This document shows, piece after piece, positions 24,072 through 32,493 of a stretch of 64,000 nt of DNA. The notes beneath the pieces were generated by a model, which saw only the letters and a list, made by a program, of their open reading frames with translations, ran no database searches and was not told where the DNA came from. The stretch is from Pollutiaquabacter sp046052345 (GTDB lineage: Bacteria > Bacteroidota > Bacteroidia > AKYH767-A > 2013-40CM-41-45): assembly GCA_046052345.1 (NCBI GenBank), contig JBJOMN010000054.1, forward strand, positions 1 to 64,000, in the 5' to 3' direction. Each line of letters starts with the position of its first letter. Positions within the stretch are counted from its first letter, which is position 1. The translations under genes and the position numbers were made by a program.

Positions 24072-25211
24072 ATGCACTTGCAGCGGTTGACACTCTTTAA
24101 TTTCAAGAATTACAATCAGGCGGACCTGGACTTGGACGCTTCCTGCAATGCTTTTACCGGCGACAACGGGGAGGGGAAGACGAATCTTCTGGACGCCATC
24201 CACTATCTGGCTCTGTGCAAGAGTTATTTCCATCCAATCGACAGCCAGAATATCCTGCACGAGCAGGAGGCGGGAATGGTGCAGGGTGTAATTCGGAAGG
24301 ACGGGAAAGAGGACACCTACTCCTGCGCCCTTCGTCGTCATCAGAAGAAGATCTTCAGGCGTAATTCAAAGGAATACGACAGGCTGACTGAACATATCGG
24401 GACCGTTCCGGTCGTCATGATAGCGCCTACCGATACCCAATTGATCACGGAGGGCAGCGAGGAGCGTCGGCGTTTCCTGGACGGCATCATTTCCCAATTC
24501 GATCGCCGTTATCTCGACGACCTGGTGAATTACAACCGTATCGTCTCCCAGCGTAACGCGCTACTCAAGCAAGCCGCCTCCTCGGGCCGAATGGACCGGG
24601 AGACCATGGAAGTCCTTGATGACCAGCTGGTACCTTATGGCGTTCGAATACACGAGGCGCGTCGTCGTTTTATCGGGGATTTCGTCCCGGTTTTCGGCGG
24701 CTTTTACTCCTTCATTTCCGCCGGAAAGGAGCCGGTCACCGTGGAATACTCCTCCCACCTTTCAGCCGGTGATTTCCGGGAAACGCTCGCACGATCCTTC
24801 GATCGGGACCGCTCGGCGACCTATACCACTGTCGGCATCCACAAGGATGACCTTGATTTCTTGATTGACGGACGTCCGGTCAGACGGTTCGCATCACAGG
24901 GACAACAGAAATCGTTCGTGATTTCCCTCAAGCTTGCACAGTTCGACCTGATGCGAGACCGTTCCGGCGCCAAGCCGATCCTCCTGCTGGATGACATCTT
25001 CGACAAGCTGGACGATAAACGTGTGGCCCGCCTGATGAAACTGGTGAGCGAGGATCATTTCGGACAGCTTTTCATTACCGATACGCATCCCCGGCGCATA
25101 TTGGATATTTTCCAAAGTATCGGCCGCCGCATACGGTGTTTCTCCGTGTCCAACGGCAGCGTGCTTCCTGCAGAACCGTTCATTCAGGGAGAGGAGGTCC
25201 ATCATGCGTAA
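24072..25211 (+). CDS. recF: DNA replication and repair protein RecF
   Basis: A 379-residue SMC-like ATPase that helps load RecA at gapped DNA. Walker A GDNGEGKTNL (residues 30-39), signature ASQGQQKSFVISLKLAQ and Walker B PILLLDDIFDKLD are all present. The start at 24072 (MHLQRLTLFNFKNY) matches the usual RecF N-terminus; the in-frame ATG 22 codons upstream adds an unrelated tail and lies before the -7 box. The stop overlaps the dciA start by 8 bases, so the two are co-translated. dnaA and dnaN, the usual partners of recF in many bacteria, are not in the window. Confidence 0.96.
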   Translation: MHLQRLTLFNFKNYNQADLDLDASCNAFTGDNGEGKTNLLDAIHYLALCKSYFHPIDSQNILHEQEAGMVQGVIRKDGKEDTYSCALRRHQKKIFRRNSKEYDRLTEHIGTVPVVMIAPTDTQLITEGSEERRRFLDGIISQFDRRYLDDLVNYNRIVSQRNALLKQAASSGRMDRETMEVLDDQLVPYGVRIHEARRRFIGDFVPVFGGFYSFISAGKEPVTVEYSSHLSAGDFRETLARSFDRDRSATYTTVGIHKDDLDFLIDGRPVRRFASQGQQKSFVISLKLAQFDLMRDRSGAKPILLLDDIFDKLDDKRVARLMKLVSEDHFGQLFITDTHPRRILDIFQSIGRRIRCFSVSNGSVLPAEPFIQGEEVHHA

Positions 25212-25494
25212 AGCTACGGACCAGACATTCGGGCAGGCTTTCAAGGATTGGCTGAAATCCTCGGATATGGATGAAAAATTCCGAACAACCGGTATTCTGG
25301 AAGCATGGCCGCGACTTATGGGCCCTATGATCGCCAAGCATACGGTCTCTGTGCGCATAAACAACGGCGTCCTGCATCTGGTCGTTGATTCTGCGCCCCT
25401 GCGACAGGAGCTGCTTCAGTCGCGAGAAAGCATCCTCCGCATGCTCAACGAGGAAGCGGGAGCGGAAGTGGTGAAGGAGATCGTCTTCCGCTGA
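25204..25494 (+). CDS. dciA: DciA-like (DUF721) protein, probable replicative-helicase loader
   Basis: A 96-residue protein of the DUF721/DciA family: an N-terminal helical part (TFGQAFKDWLKSS) and the KH-like core WPRLMGPMIAKHTVSVRINNGVLHLVVDSAPLRQEL, written here as WPRLMGPMIAKHT and LHLVVDSAPLRQEL. DciA proteins load or assist DnaB in bacteria that lack DnaC/DnaI. A dnaB gene is in this window at 56305. It overlaps recF by 8 bases, an arrangement also common in other phyla. The family call is firm; the loading role is from knowledge of the family. Confidence 0.88.
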   Translation: MRKATDQTFGQAFKDWLKSSDMDEKFRTTGILEAWPRLMGPMIAKHTVSVRINNGVLHLVVDSAPLRQELLQSRESILRMLNEEAGAEVVKEIVFR

Positions 25495-25505
25495 TGGCGA
25501 TCATC

Positions 25506-25552
25506 AAAAAAAACGACGGCCGGCAAGATGTATGATCTTTTCCGGCCGTCGT
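25506..25552 (-). terminator. Terminator of ndk (possibly bidirectional)
   Basis: ACGACGGCCGG (25513-25523) pairs perfectly with CCGGCCGTCGT (25542-25552), an 11-bp stem. On the minus strand it is followed by eight T, giving a strong terminator for ndk. The plus-strand side, after dciA, lacks a T run. Confidence 0.88.
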
Positions 25553-25570
25553 GCTTCTGTACGGATGCAA

Positions 25571-25987
25571 TCAGGGACGCTCGAGCATCGAGAAGAAGAA
25601 ATTGCCTTCGATGGCCGCATTCGCATCGCTGTCGCTGCCGTGTACCGCATTCGCCTCGATGGATTTGGCGAATAGGTTACGGATCGTGCCGGGCTCGGCT
25701 TTTGCCGGGTCTGTCGCACCGATGAGCTTACGGAAAGATTCGACTGCGTTGTCTTTTTCCAGGATGGCGGCTACGATCGGTCCCGAGGACATATAGCTGA
25801 CCAGGTCCTTGTAGAAGGGACGCTCCTTGTGGATGGCATAGAATTCTCCGGCCATTTCGGGAGAAAGGCGCGTGTATTTCATGGCTACGATACGGAAGCC
25901 GGCTTCATTGATCTTGGCAAGGATCGGCCCGATGTGGTTGTTCGCCACCGCATCCGGCTTGATCATGGTAAAGGTTCTGTTGGACAT
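25571..25987 (-). CDS. ndk: Nucleoside diphosphate kinase
   Basis: A 138-residue enzyme of standard length. It transfers the gamma phosphate of ATP to nucleoside diphosphates through a phospho-histidine, His116 in NAVHGSDSDANA. Other blocks: TFTMIKPDAV at the start and RPFYKDLVSYMSSGP. It lies 51 bases after pntB on the same strand and ends at a strong terminator, so it may be the last gene of the transhydrogenase transcript or have its own promoter; I could not identify one. Confidence 0.97.
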   Translation of the reverse strand: MSNRTFTMIKPDAVANNHIGPILAKINEAGFRIVAMKYTRLSPEMAGEFYAIHKERPFYKDLVSYMSSGPIVAAILEKDNAVESFRKLIGATDPAKAEPGTIRNLFAKSIEANAVHGSDSDANAAIEGNFFFSMLERP

Positions 25988-26038
25988 ATTAGTTGTTTGA
26001 TGGATGTTATATTAAAGGATGCTTCTACGAGACAGGGA

Positions 26039-27439
26039 TCAGAGGGATTTTATTTCAGTCACCAGTTTGGTCAGGGCGTCTTTAGCATCCCCGAACAGCA
26101 TGCTTGTCTTCTGATTGTAGAAGAGTTCGTTCTCGATCCCTGCATAACCCGCATTCATGCTTCTCTTGTTGACGATGATATGGTGCGCGTTCTCGACGTC
26201 AAGGATAGGCATGCCGTAAATGGGGGAGGAGGGATCCGTCTTAGCGGCCGGATTCACCACGTCGTTCGCACCTACGACCAGTACCACGTCTGTGGAGGAG
26301 AATTCGGGATTCACTTCCTCCATCTCGGCGAGTTTACCGTAGTCGACGTTGCTCTCCGCCAGCAATACGTTCATGTGTCCGGGCATCCGACCGGCTACCG
26401 GATGGATGGCATATTTCACCTGAACACCGCGGTCTTCCAAAAGGCTTTCCAGCTCATGGATCACGTGTTGTGCCTGTGCTACCGCCAGACCGTAGCCGGG
26501 CACGATGATGACTTTCTTGGAGTAGTTCATCAGAACGGCTGCATCTGAAATGGTGATGTCCTTGATGCTGCCTTTCACGCTGCTGCCGCTGCCTGCGGCA
26601 CCGGATTCGCCGAAGGCTCCGAAGATGACGTTGAACAAAGGCCTGTTCATCGCTTTGCACATGGCGACAGTGAGGAGCGTGCCGGCAGAGCCAACGAGGA
26701 TACCGCCGGTCAGCATGACCTGATTATCGTACAGGAATCCCCCGAAGGCGGCCGCCAATCCGGTGAAGGAGTTGAGCAGGGAAATGACCACCGGCATATC
26801 CGCGCCGCCGATGGGTACCACGAAGAGTACGCCGTACACCAGCGCAAGCGCGAATGCCGCCAGCACCCAGCCGAACGATTCCGTATGACTGGCGGTGATC
26901 ATGACAGCTGCAGCCACGTTGGCCAGCAAGAGCACCGTGTTGATGATGTTGTAATTAGGCAGACGAAGCGATTTCTTCAGGGTGCCGTTCAGCTTCATGA
27001 AGGCGATGATGGAGCCGGAGAAGGAGACACTGCCGATGATCATGCCGGCCATGATGATGCCGATGCGGGCGGGATTATGGACGTTATGTTCGAACTCAAG
27101 CAGGGAAATGAGTGCCGCGCAGGCACCGCCCATGCCGTTGAAGAGGGATACCAATTCAGGCATCGCGGTCATCTTCACCCGCTTGGCGGTCATCCAACCG
27201 ACCACCGTTCCGAGTCCGAGTCCTGCGAAAATCACCGCCAGCTTCACGGTCTCGCGGGAAGTATGACCGTTAGGGTCTTCGTACAGGAAAATGGTGCCGA
27301 TGATTGCGACAGTCATGCCGAAGGCAGCCACCAGGTTGCCGCGTCGTGCCGTCTGCGGTCCGCTCAGCATTTTCAGTCCGATCACGAAAGTGACGGAGCC
27401 GATCAGGTAAAGGATGTCGAGAATATATTTCTGGGTCAT
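26039..27439 (-). CDS. pntB: NAD(P) transhydrogenase subunit beta
   Basis: A 466-residue subunit: about eight or nine membrane helices in residues 1-270, then the NADP(H)-binding domain III (VIIVPGYGLAVAQAQHVIHEL, PVAGRMPGHMNVLLAE, VLVVGANDVVNPAA and KRSMNAGYAG). It couples hydride transfer between NADH and NADP+ to proton flow across the inner membrane. The gene lies 25 bases after the small alpha-2 subunit gene. All motifs and the length match the family. Confidence 0.96.
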   Translation of the reverse strand: MTQKYILDILYLIGSVTFVIGLKMLSGPQTARRGNLVAAFGMTVAIIGTIFLYEDPNGHTSRETVKLAVIFAGLGLGTVVGWMTAKRVKMTAMPELVSLFNGMGGACAALISLLEFEHNVHNPARIGIIMAGMIIGSVSFSGSIIAFMKLNGTLKKSLRLPNYNIINTVLLLANVAAAVMITASHTESFGWVLAAFALALVYGVLFVVPIGGADMPVVISLLNSFTGLAAAFGGFLYDNQVMLTGGILVGSAGTLLTVAMCKAMNRPLFNVIFGAFGESGAAGSGSSVKGSIKDITISDAAVLMNYSKKVIIVPGYGLAVAQAQHVIHELESLLEDRGVQVKYAIHPVAGRMPGHMNVLLAESNVDYGKLAEMEEVNPEFSSTDVVLVVGANDVVNPAAKTDPSSPIYGMPILDVENAHHIIVNKRSMNAGYAGIENELFYNQKTSMLFGDAKDALTKLVTEIKSL

Positions 27440-27464
27440 TGGTTGGAGTCGGTTGGGATTTTTT

Positions 27465-27785
27465 TCACTTCCTGTCGGCCGGTTTCTTCTTGAACATCTC
27501 CAGCATACGGTCTGTCACCACGAATCCGCCGACGACGTTCAGTGTGCCGAGCACGACTGCAACGAAACCGAGCGAGAGCAGGAGGGCGTTGTCCGCCTCC
27601 GTGTTGAGCATCACGATGATGGAGCCGACGATGACTACGCCGTGAATGGCATTGGCGCCGGACATCAGCGGAGTATGCAAGACGGAAGGCACTTTCCCGA
27701 TCACTTCCACGCCGACGAAGACGGACAGGATCAGGATGTAGATCATCTCGATGTTTTCACCGATGAATGAAAGCAGGTTGGTCAT
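27465..27785 (-). CDS. pntA2: NAD(P) transhydrogenase subunit alpha part 2 (membrane domain)
   Basis: A 106-residue protein with three hydrophobic helices (about 11-27, 42-59 and 67-90) and the conserved block PSVLHTPLMSGANAIHGVV. It is the membrane part of the alpha subunit that is fused to the NAD-binding part in enterobacteria but separate in three-subunit enzymes such as that of Rhodospirillum. It lies between the alpha-1 and beta genes with gaps of 41 and 25 bases, so the enzyme is complete. Confidence 0.93.
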   Translation of the reverse strand: MTNLLSFIGENIEMIYILILSVFVGVEVIGKVPSVLHTPLMSGANAIHGVVIVGSIIVMLNTEADNALLLSLGFVAVVLGTLNVVGGFVVTDRMLEMFKKKPADRK

Positions 27786-27826
27786 TGTGTTTTTTTATGG
27801 ACCGGCGAGCCGGTGTAGGGGTTGAT

Positions 27827-28957
27827 TCAGGCATTTACGGGCTTCATCACACTCGGATGGACCGGACGTCCTTCGTGGACGATAAGAGAGCCCTTCGTGA
27901 TCTCTTCGTCCATTTCCCACTTGAATCCGTCCTTGGAGGAAAGATGGGTAAGAAGCGTGGCGATATTACGTGCATAAAGGTCACTGGCGTTCAGCGGCAG
28001 CAGGGAAGGGAGGTTGGATTCGCCGATGATGGTTACACCGTTTTTTACGACCGTCTTGTTCAGCTCGCTCATGGTGCAGTTGCCGCCTTGTTCCACGGCC
28101 ATGTCCACGATGACGCTGCCGAGACGCATGCTTTTAACCATCTCGTCGGTGACTAGTACCGGAGCCTTCTTGCCGGGGATCAGCGCAGTGGTGATAACGA
28201 GGTCGGCTTCGGAGATATGCTTGGCGATGAGCGCCTGTTGTTTCTTCAGGAATTCCTCGGAAACACCTTTCACATATCCTCCTTCGACTTTGATGGATGC
28301 GTCTCCTTGCACTTCAATGAATTTTCCGCCCAGCGATTCCACCTGTTCCTTGGTTTCGGGCCGGATGTCGCTCACTTCCACGACAGCGCCGAGACGTTTC
28401 GCTGTAGCGATCGCCTGCAGTCCGGCAACGCCTGCCCCCATGATGACGACCTTGGAGGGCTTGATGGTGCCTGCTGCAGTCATCAGTAACGGGAAGATCT
28501 TACCGAGAGCTGCCGCTCCGAGAATGACTGCCTTGTATCCGGCCAGATTGGCCTGGGAGCTGAGGGCGTCCATCTTCTGGGCACGGGAAATGCGCGGAAC
28601 AGCATCCATCGAGAAGGCGGTGATTTCCTGACGCTGACAGGCTTCCACCAGCACAGGATTGGTGGCGGCATACAGGAAGGAGATCAGCACAGTGCCTTTT
28701 TTCATCCTGGAGACTTCCTGTTCGGAAGGAGCATTCACTTTGAGTACGATGTCCGCACCGGAAAGCAGCGTACCTGCATCTTCCACGAGGACGGCCCCGG
28801 CCTTCGTATACTGTTCGTCTGAACAGTAGGCTGCAAGACCGGCTTCCTTCTCGACATGGACGGTATAGCCGGCTTTTACCAGCTGTTGGACGACTTCCGG
28901 GGTCAGTGCCACACGGCGCTCGCCCGGTTTGGTTTCTTTTGGAACTGCAACAATCAC
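27827..28957 (-). CDS. pntA1: NAD(P) transhydrogenase subunit alpha part 1 (NAD-binding domain)
   Basis: A 376-residue soluble subunit, related to alanine dehydrogenase. The N-terminus (VAVPKETKPGERRVALTPE), the NAD-binding loop VVIMGAGVAGLQAIATAKRLGA and the RQD-loop region SSQANLAGYKAVI are present. It binds NAD(H) as domain I of the proton-pumping transhydrogenase, making NADPH at the expense of proton-motive force. The start is a GTG at 28957. A -7 box TATCTTTG lies 33 bases upstream. It heads the operon alpha-1, alpha-2, beta. Confidence 0.96.
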   Translation of the reverse strand: MIVAVPKETKPGERRVALTPEVVQQLVKAGYTVHVEKEAGLAAYCSDEQYTKAGAVLVEDAGTLLSGADIVLKVNAPSEQEVSRMKKGTVLISFLYAATNPVLVEACQRQEITAFSMDAVPRISRAQKMDALSSQANLAGYKAVILGAAALGKIFPLLMTAAGTIKPSKVVIMGAGVAGLQAIATAKRLGAVVEVSDIRPETKEQVESLGGKFIEVQGDASIKVEGGYVKGVSEEFLKKQQALIAKHISEADLVITTALIPGKKAPVLVTDEMVKSMRLGSVIVDMAVEQGGNCTMSELNKTVVKNGVTIIGESNLPSLLPLNASDLYARNIATLLTHLSSKDGFKWEMDEEITKGSLIVHEGRPVHPSVMKPVNA

Positions 28958-28990
28958 GATCCGAGGATTTTAGCCGTTAAAAACGGAGCG

Positions 28991-28998
28991 CAAAGATA
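28991..28998 (-). promoter_or_regulatory. -7 box of the transhydrogenase operon
   Basis: On the minus strand TATCTTTG matches TAnnTTTG. The predicted start is near 28985, leaving a leader of about 27 bases that contains a small CCGTT/AACGG hairpin (28974-28986). No -33 TTG is evident. Confidence 0.5.
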
Positions 28999-29061
28999 TC
29001 AATTCGCAGGATATTGTGAAAAAACTGCCATTCAGGTTCCAAGCCCGCGTGCCATTTTGGG

Positions 29062-29069
29062 TATATTTG
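29062..29069 (+). promoter_or_regulatory. -7 box of the gene at 29076
   Basis: TATATTTG matches TAnnTTTG and ends 6 bases before the ATG at 29076. The longer in-frame start at 29016 would precede the promoter and is therefore unlikely. Confidence 0.5.
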
Positions 29070-29075
29070 CAACAT

Positions 29076-29393
29076 ATGCTGAAATTGAATCAATCCACAT
29101 TCGACAAATTGGAGGAATTGCTGATTCTGGCCGGATACAAGGTCCGTACCGAAAAAGGCAACTTCAAATCCGGCAGCTGCATCATCGAGCAATCCAAGTT
29201 GATTGTCGTGAACAAATATTCCCCGGTTGAGACCAAGGTCACCTTCCTCATGGATGCCATCCGCGTTCTCGATCTGGATACTTCCCTTTTCGACGAACGT
29301 TTCACAAAACTCCTTAGCGACGTCCGGCAGATGGCTCCGATTTCCGAGGAACTGCCCCTGACTGAAGTCGTCCCGGCGGAGTCCGCTTCCTGA
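29076..29393 (+). CDS. Small conserved-looking protein of unknown function
   Basis: A 105-residue soluble protein that I do not recognise. An N-terminal helix (NQSTFDKLEELLILAGYKVR) is followed by strands (FKSGSCIIEQSKLIVVNKYS), and a helical C-terminal half ends in an acidic, proline-rich tail. The ATG at 29076 is preferred over 29016 because the -7 box TATATTTG ends 6 bases before it. It is followed 7 bases later by the PhnP-like hydrolase gene and then ffh, so it may be a housekeeping protein of the phylum. No function can be given. Confidence 0.7.
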   Translation: MLKLNQSTFDKLEELLILAGYKVRTEKGNFKSGSCIIEQSKLIVVNKYSPVETKVTFLMDAIRVLDLDTSLFDERFTKLLSDVRQMAPISEELPLTEVVPAESAS

Positions 29394-29400
29394 AAAGTTC

Positions 29401-30162
29401 ATGCGCCTCACCTTCCTCGGTACCGGAACGTCCCAGGGAGTTCCAATGATCGGATGCGACTGCGAAGTCTGCACCTCCGCCGATCCGCGCGATCAGCGGT
29501 TGCGTACCGCGGCGATGGTTTCGACCGATAGTACCTGCATCGTCATCGATTCAGGTCCCGATTTCCGACAGCAGTTGCTTCGTGAAAAGGTGAAGCGGCT
29601 GGATGCGGTAGTATTCACCCACGAACACAAGGACCATATCGCCGGATTGGACGACGTTAGGGCGTTCAATTTCTTCACCGGGAAACCGATGAAGGTGTTT
29701 GCCACCGAGCGCGTGCAGTCGGCACTTCGACGGGAATATGCCTATATCTTCTCCAACGATACTTATCCGGGCATTCCGCGTATCGATCTCAACACTATTC
29801 ACGGCGTTCCTTTCTCCGTCGGAGACCTCACGCTTCAGCCGATAGAAGTGTTGCACCTGAACATGCCGGTCCTCGGTTACCGGATCGGTGACCTTTGCTA
29901 TATCACCGATGCGAACCGCATTCCGGATTCCTCTGCAGCGCTGATTCACGGCTGCAAAGTCCTTGTGCTGAATGCGCTCCGGAAGGAAAAGCATGTTTCT
30001 CATTTCAACCTCGAGGAGGCATTGGCCCTGGTCAGGGAGTTCAAGCCCGAGCGGGCCTATTTCACGCATATTTCGCACCAGTTGGGCTTGCATGCAGCGT
30101 TGGAAAGAGAGCTGCCCGAGGGTGTCCGGTGCGCCTATGACGGTTTGACCATAACCATCTGA
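29401..30162 (+). CDS. PhnP/RNase Z-type metallo-beta-lactamase-fold hydrolase
   Basis: A 253-residue MBL-fold protein. The metal motif THEHKDHIAGLDD, later Asp (IDSGPD, CYITDANR) and His (FTHISHQLG) ligands are present. The N-terminal GTGTSQGVPMIGCDCEVC has the extra cysteines typical of PhnP-like enzymes, which bind a structural zinc. Such proteins cleave phosphodiesters, for instance cyclic ribose phosphate in phosphonate breakdown or nucleotide 2',3'-cyclic phosphates. No phosphonate genes are nearby, so the substrate is open. It lies 7 bases after the small gene at 29076. Confidence 0.85.
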   Translation: MRLTFLGTGTSQGVPMIGCDCEVCTSADPRDQRLRTAAMVSTDSTCIVIDSGPDFRQQLLREKVKRLDAVVFTHEHKDHIAGLDDVRAFNFFTGKPMKVFATERVQSALRREYAYIFSNDTYPGIPRIDLNTIHGVPFSVGDLTLQPIEVLHLNMPVLGYRIGDLCYITDANRIPDSSAALIHGCKVLVLNALRKEKHVSHFNLEEALALVREFKPERAYFTHISHQLGLHAALERELPEGVRCAYDGLTITI

Positions 30163-30180
30163 TTTTCCGCTTTTTTTTAC

Positions 30181-30188
30181 TAAATTTG
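30181..30188 (+). promoter_or_regulatory. -7 box of ffh
   Basis: TAAATTTG matches TAnnTTTG. The predicted start is near 30194, so the ffh leader would be about 46 bases and begin with the hairpin at 30193-30226. A T-rich tract precedes the box; no exact -33 TTG. Confidence 0.5.
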
Positions 30189-30192
30189 CAGT

Positions 30193-30226
30193 AAACAGAC
30201 CGATTTTCAGTTGAAATCGGCTGTTT
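30193..30226 (+). promoter_or_regulatory. Hairpin at the 5' end of the ffh leader
   Basis: AAACAG (30193-30198) pairs with CTGTTT (30221-30226), and CCGATTT (30200-30206) with AAATCGG (30214-30220), leaving a single bulged A and a 7-base loop: 13 base pairs in all. It starts at the predicted transcription start, 14 bases before the ATG. It may stabilise the mRNA or control ffh translation. There is no T run, so it is not a terminator of the upstream gene. Confidence 0.55.
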
Positions 30227-30239
30227 ATCGGAAAATACC

Positions 30240-31574
30240 ATGTTCGAAAGTTTAAGTGATAAGCTGGAGAGGGCTTTTAAAGTCCTTAAAGGGGAAGGTC
30301 GCGTTACTGAAATCAATGTAGCGGAGACCTTGAAAGAGGTCCGCAAGGCCCTGCTCGATGCCGATGTCAATTACAAGGTAGCCAAGCAGTTCACAGATAC
30401 CGTCAAAGAGAAGGCGTTGGGTCAGAACGTACTGACCGCCGTTTCGCCCGGACAGTTACTCATCAAGATCGCCCACGATGAGCTGAAACAGCTCATGGGC
30501 GGTGAGAAGGTCGAGGTGAACCTGACCGGTTCACCGACCGTGATCCTCATGTCCGGCCTTCAGGGTTCAGGTAAGACCACCCTTTCGGGAAAGCTCGCGA
30601 ACTTTCTCAAGTCGAAGAAGCAAAAGCATCCGCTGCTCGTGGCCTGCGACGTTTACCGGCCTGCTGCCGCCGACCAGCTGAAAGTATTGGGTGAGCAGAT
30701 AGACGTTCCGGTCTTTTCGGATCCCGGCAATACGGATCCCGTAGCTATCGCTAAAAAAGGTATCGCCTTCGCCAAGGAGAACAACCGCAACGTCGTCATC
30801 GTCGATACCGCCGGCCGCCTCGCCGTAGACGAACAGATGATGGACGAGATCGAAGCGTTGAAGAAGGCCATCAGCCCGCAGGAGATCCTTTTCGTCGTGG
30901 ATTCCATGACGGGACAGGATGCAGTGAATACAGCAAAGGCTTTCAACGACCGCCTTGATTTCGACGGGGTCGTCCTCACCAAGCTGGACGGTGATACACG
31001 CGGCGGTGCCGCACTTTCGATTAAATCCGTCGTCAACAAACCGATCAAGTTCGTCGGTACCGGCGAGAAACCGGATGCGCTGGACATCTTCTATCCGGAG
31101 CGGATGGCCGACCGGATCCTCGGTATGGGCGACATCGTCTCCCTGGTCGAAAAGGCACAAGAGCAGTTTGACGAAGCCGAAGCCGCCCGGTTGCAGAAGA
31201 AAATCGCCAAGAACCAGTTCAATCTGGAGGATTTCTACGGACAATTGCAGCAGATCAAGAAGATGGGTAACATGAAGGACCTGCTGGGAATGATACCCGG
31301 AGTCGGCAAGGCGATCCGCGATGTGGACATCAGCAACGACTCCTTCAAACAGATAGAGGCCATCATCCAGTCAATGACCCTTGAGGAACGCCAACAGCCC
31401 GGCATCCTTTCGGGCAGCCGGAGAACCAGGATTGCGAAGGGAAGCGGCACTACCGTGCAGGATGTCAACCGACTGCTGAAGCAGTTCGAGGACATGCGGA
31501 AGATGATGAAGATGATGTCTAACAAGGACCAGGCTGCCAAACTCATGCGAAACATGCCCGGAATGCGGCGTTGA
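30240..31574 (+). CDS. ffh: Signal recognition particle protein Ffh (SRP54)
   Basis: A 444-residue SRP GTPase that binds signal sequences and 4.5S RNA and delivers ribosomes to FtsY. N domain 1-95; G domain with GLQGSGKTTLSGKLA, DTAGR, TKLDGDTRGGAAL and GTGEKPDAL; then a methionine-rich M domain (from about 325, MTLEERQQPGILSGSRRTRIAKG block, MMKMMSN near the end). The length is typical. The leader holds a -7 box and a 13-bp hairpin. folD starts 12 bases after the stop. Confidence 0.97.
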   Translation: MFESLSDKLERAFKVLKGEGRVTEINVAETLKEVRKALLDADVNYKVAKQFTDTVKEKALGQNVLTAVSPGQLLIKIAHDELKQLMGGEKVEVNLTGSPTVILMSGLQGSGKTTLSGKLANFLKSKKQKHPLLVACDVYRPAAADQLKVLGEQIDVPVFSDPGNTDPVAIAKKGIAFAKENNRNVVIVDTAGRLAVDEQMMDEIEALKKAISPQEILFVVDSMTGQDAVNTAKAFNDRLDFDGVVLTKLDGDTRGGAALSIKSVVNKPIKFVGTGEKPDALDIFYPERMADRILGMGDIVSLVEKAQEQFDEAEAARLQKKIAKNQFNLEDFYGQLQQIKKMGNMKDLLGMIPGVGKAIRDVDISNDSFKQIEAIIQSMTLEERQQPGILSGSRRTRIAKGSGTTVQDVNRLLKQFEDMRKMMKMMSNKDQAAKLMRNMPGMRR

Positions 31575-31585
31575 TACAGGACACC

Positions 31586-32488
31586 ATGGAAACACTCACC
31601 TCGTACAGGCTGCTGGACGGCAAAATCATCTCCGCAAGGATCAGGGAAGGGATTGCCGAAGCCGTGCGGGGAATGTTGGAAGAGGGTAAACGTGCCCCGC
31701 ATCTGTGCGCGGTACTGGTAGGCTCCGACGGAGCCTCCGAAACCTATGTAGCCTCCAAGATCAAGAACTGCAAAGAGGTGGGATTCGGATCTTCCTTGGT
31801 GCGGTATCCGGCTTCGGTTAGTCAGGAGGAACTCCTTGAAAAAATACGCGAACTGAATGAGGATCCGTCCATAGACGGGATTTTAGTCCAGCTGCCGCTC
31901 CCCGGGCACATCAACGTGCACAAAGTGACGGAGACCATTTCTCCGGACAAGGATGTGGACGGATTCCATCCTGTCAACCAGGGGCGGATGGTGCAGAACC
32001 TGCCTTGTTTCCTTCCTGCCACTCCGCTGGGTGTCCTGCTGATGCTTGAAAATGCGGGCATCAAGACCTCGGGCAAGCATTGTGTCGTCATCGGAAGGAG
32101 CAACATCGTGGGCAAGCCCATGAGCATACTCATGGCCCAGAACGCCGAGCCGGGAAACGCGACCGTCACACTTTGTCACAGTAAGACCAAGGACCTTGCT
32201 GCCATTACGCGTACGGCCGACATCCTCATTGCTGCCATGGGAAAGCCACGTTTCATCAAGGCGGACATGGTGAAGCCGGGTGCGGTCGTCATCGATGTAG
32301 GTATCGCCCGCATCGAGGATCCCGCGACCAAGTCGGGATACCGTATCGTAGGAGATGTCGATTTCGACGAAGTCGCCCCGAAATGCAGCTACATTTCTCC
32401 GGTACCCGGCGGTGTCGGTCTGATGACCATCGCCGGCCTTCTGATGAATACCCTTCGGGCCGCCCGAAAAGATATCCGTTTCTTCTGA
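31586..32488 (+). CDS. folD: Bifunctional methylenetetrahydrofolate dehydrogenase/cyclohydrolase
   Basis: A 300-residue enzyme that interconverts 5,10-methylene-, methenyl- and 10-formyl-tetrahydrofolate with NADP. Blocks seen: VGSDGASETYVASKIKNC (catalytic Lys), DGILVQLPLPGHI, PDKDVDGFHPVNQGRM, CVVIGRSNIVGKPMS and SPVPGGVGLMTIAGLLMNT. The ATG at 31586 is preferred over a TTG at 31571. It sits between ffh and queE, 5 bases before the latter, probably in one transcript. Confidence 0.97.
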   Translation: METLTSYRLLDGKIISARIREGIAEAVRGMLEEGKRAPHLCAVLVGSDGASETYVASKIKNCKEVGFGSSLVRYPASVSQEELLEKIRELNEDPSIDGILVQLPLPGHINVHKVTETISPDKDVDGFHPVNQGRMVQNLPCFLPATPLGVLLMLENAGIKTSGKHCVVIGRSNIVGKPMSILMAQNAEPGNATVTLCHSKTKDLAAITRTADILIAAMGKPRFIKADMVKPGAVVIDVGIARIEDPATKSGYRIVGDVDFDEVAPKCSYISPVPGGVGLMTIAGLLMNTLRAARKDIRFF

Positions 32489-32493
32489 GCGTC

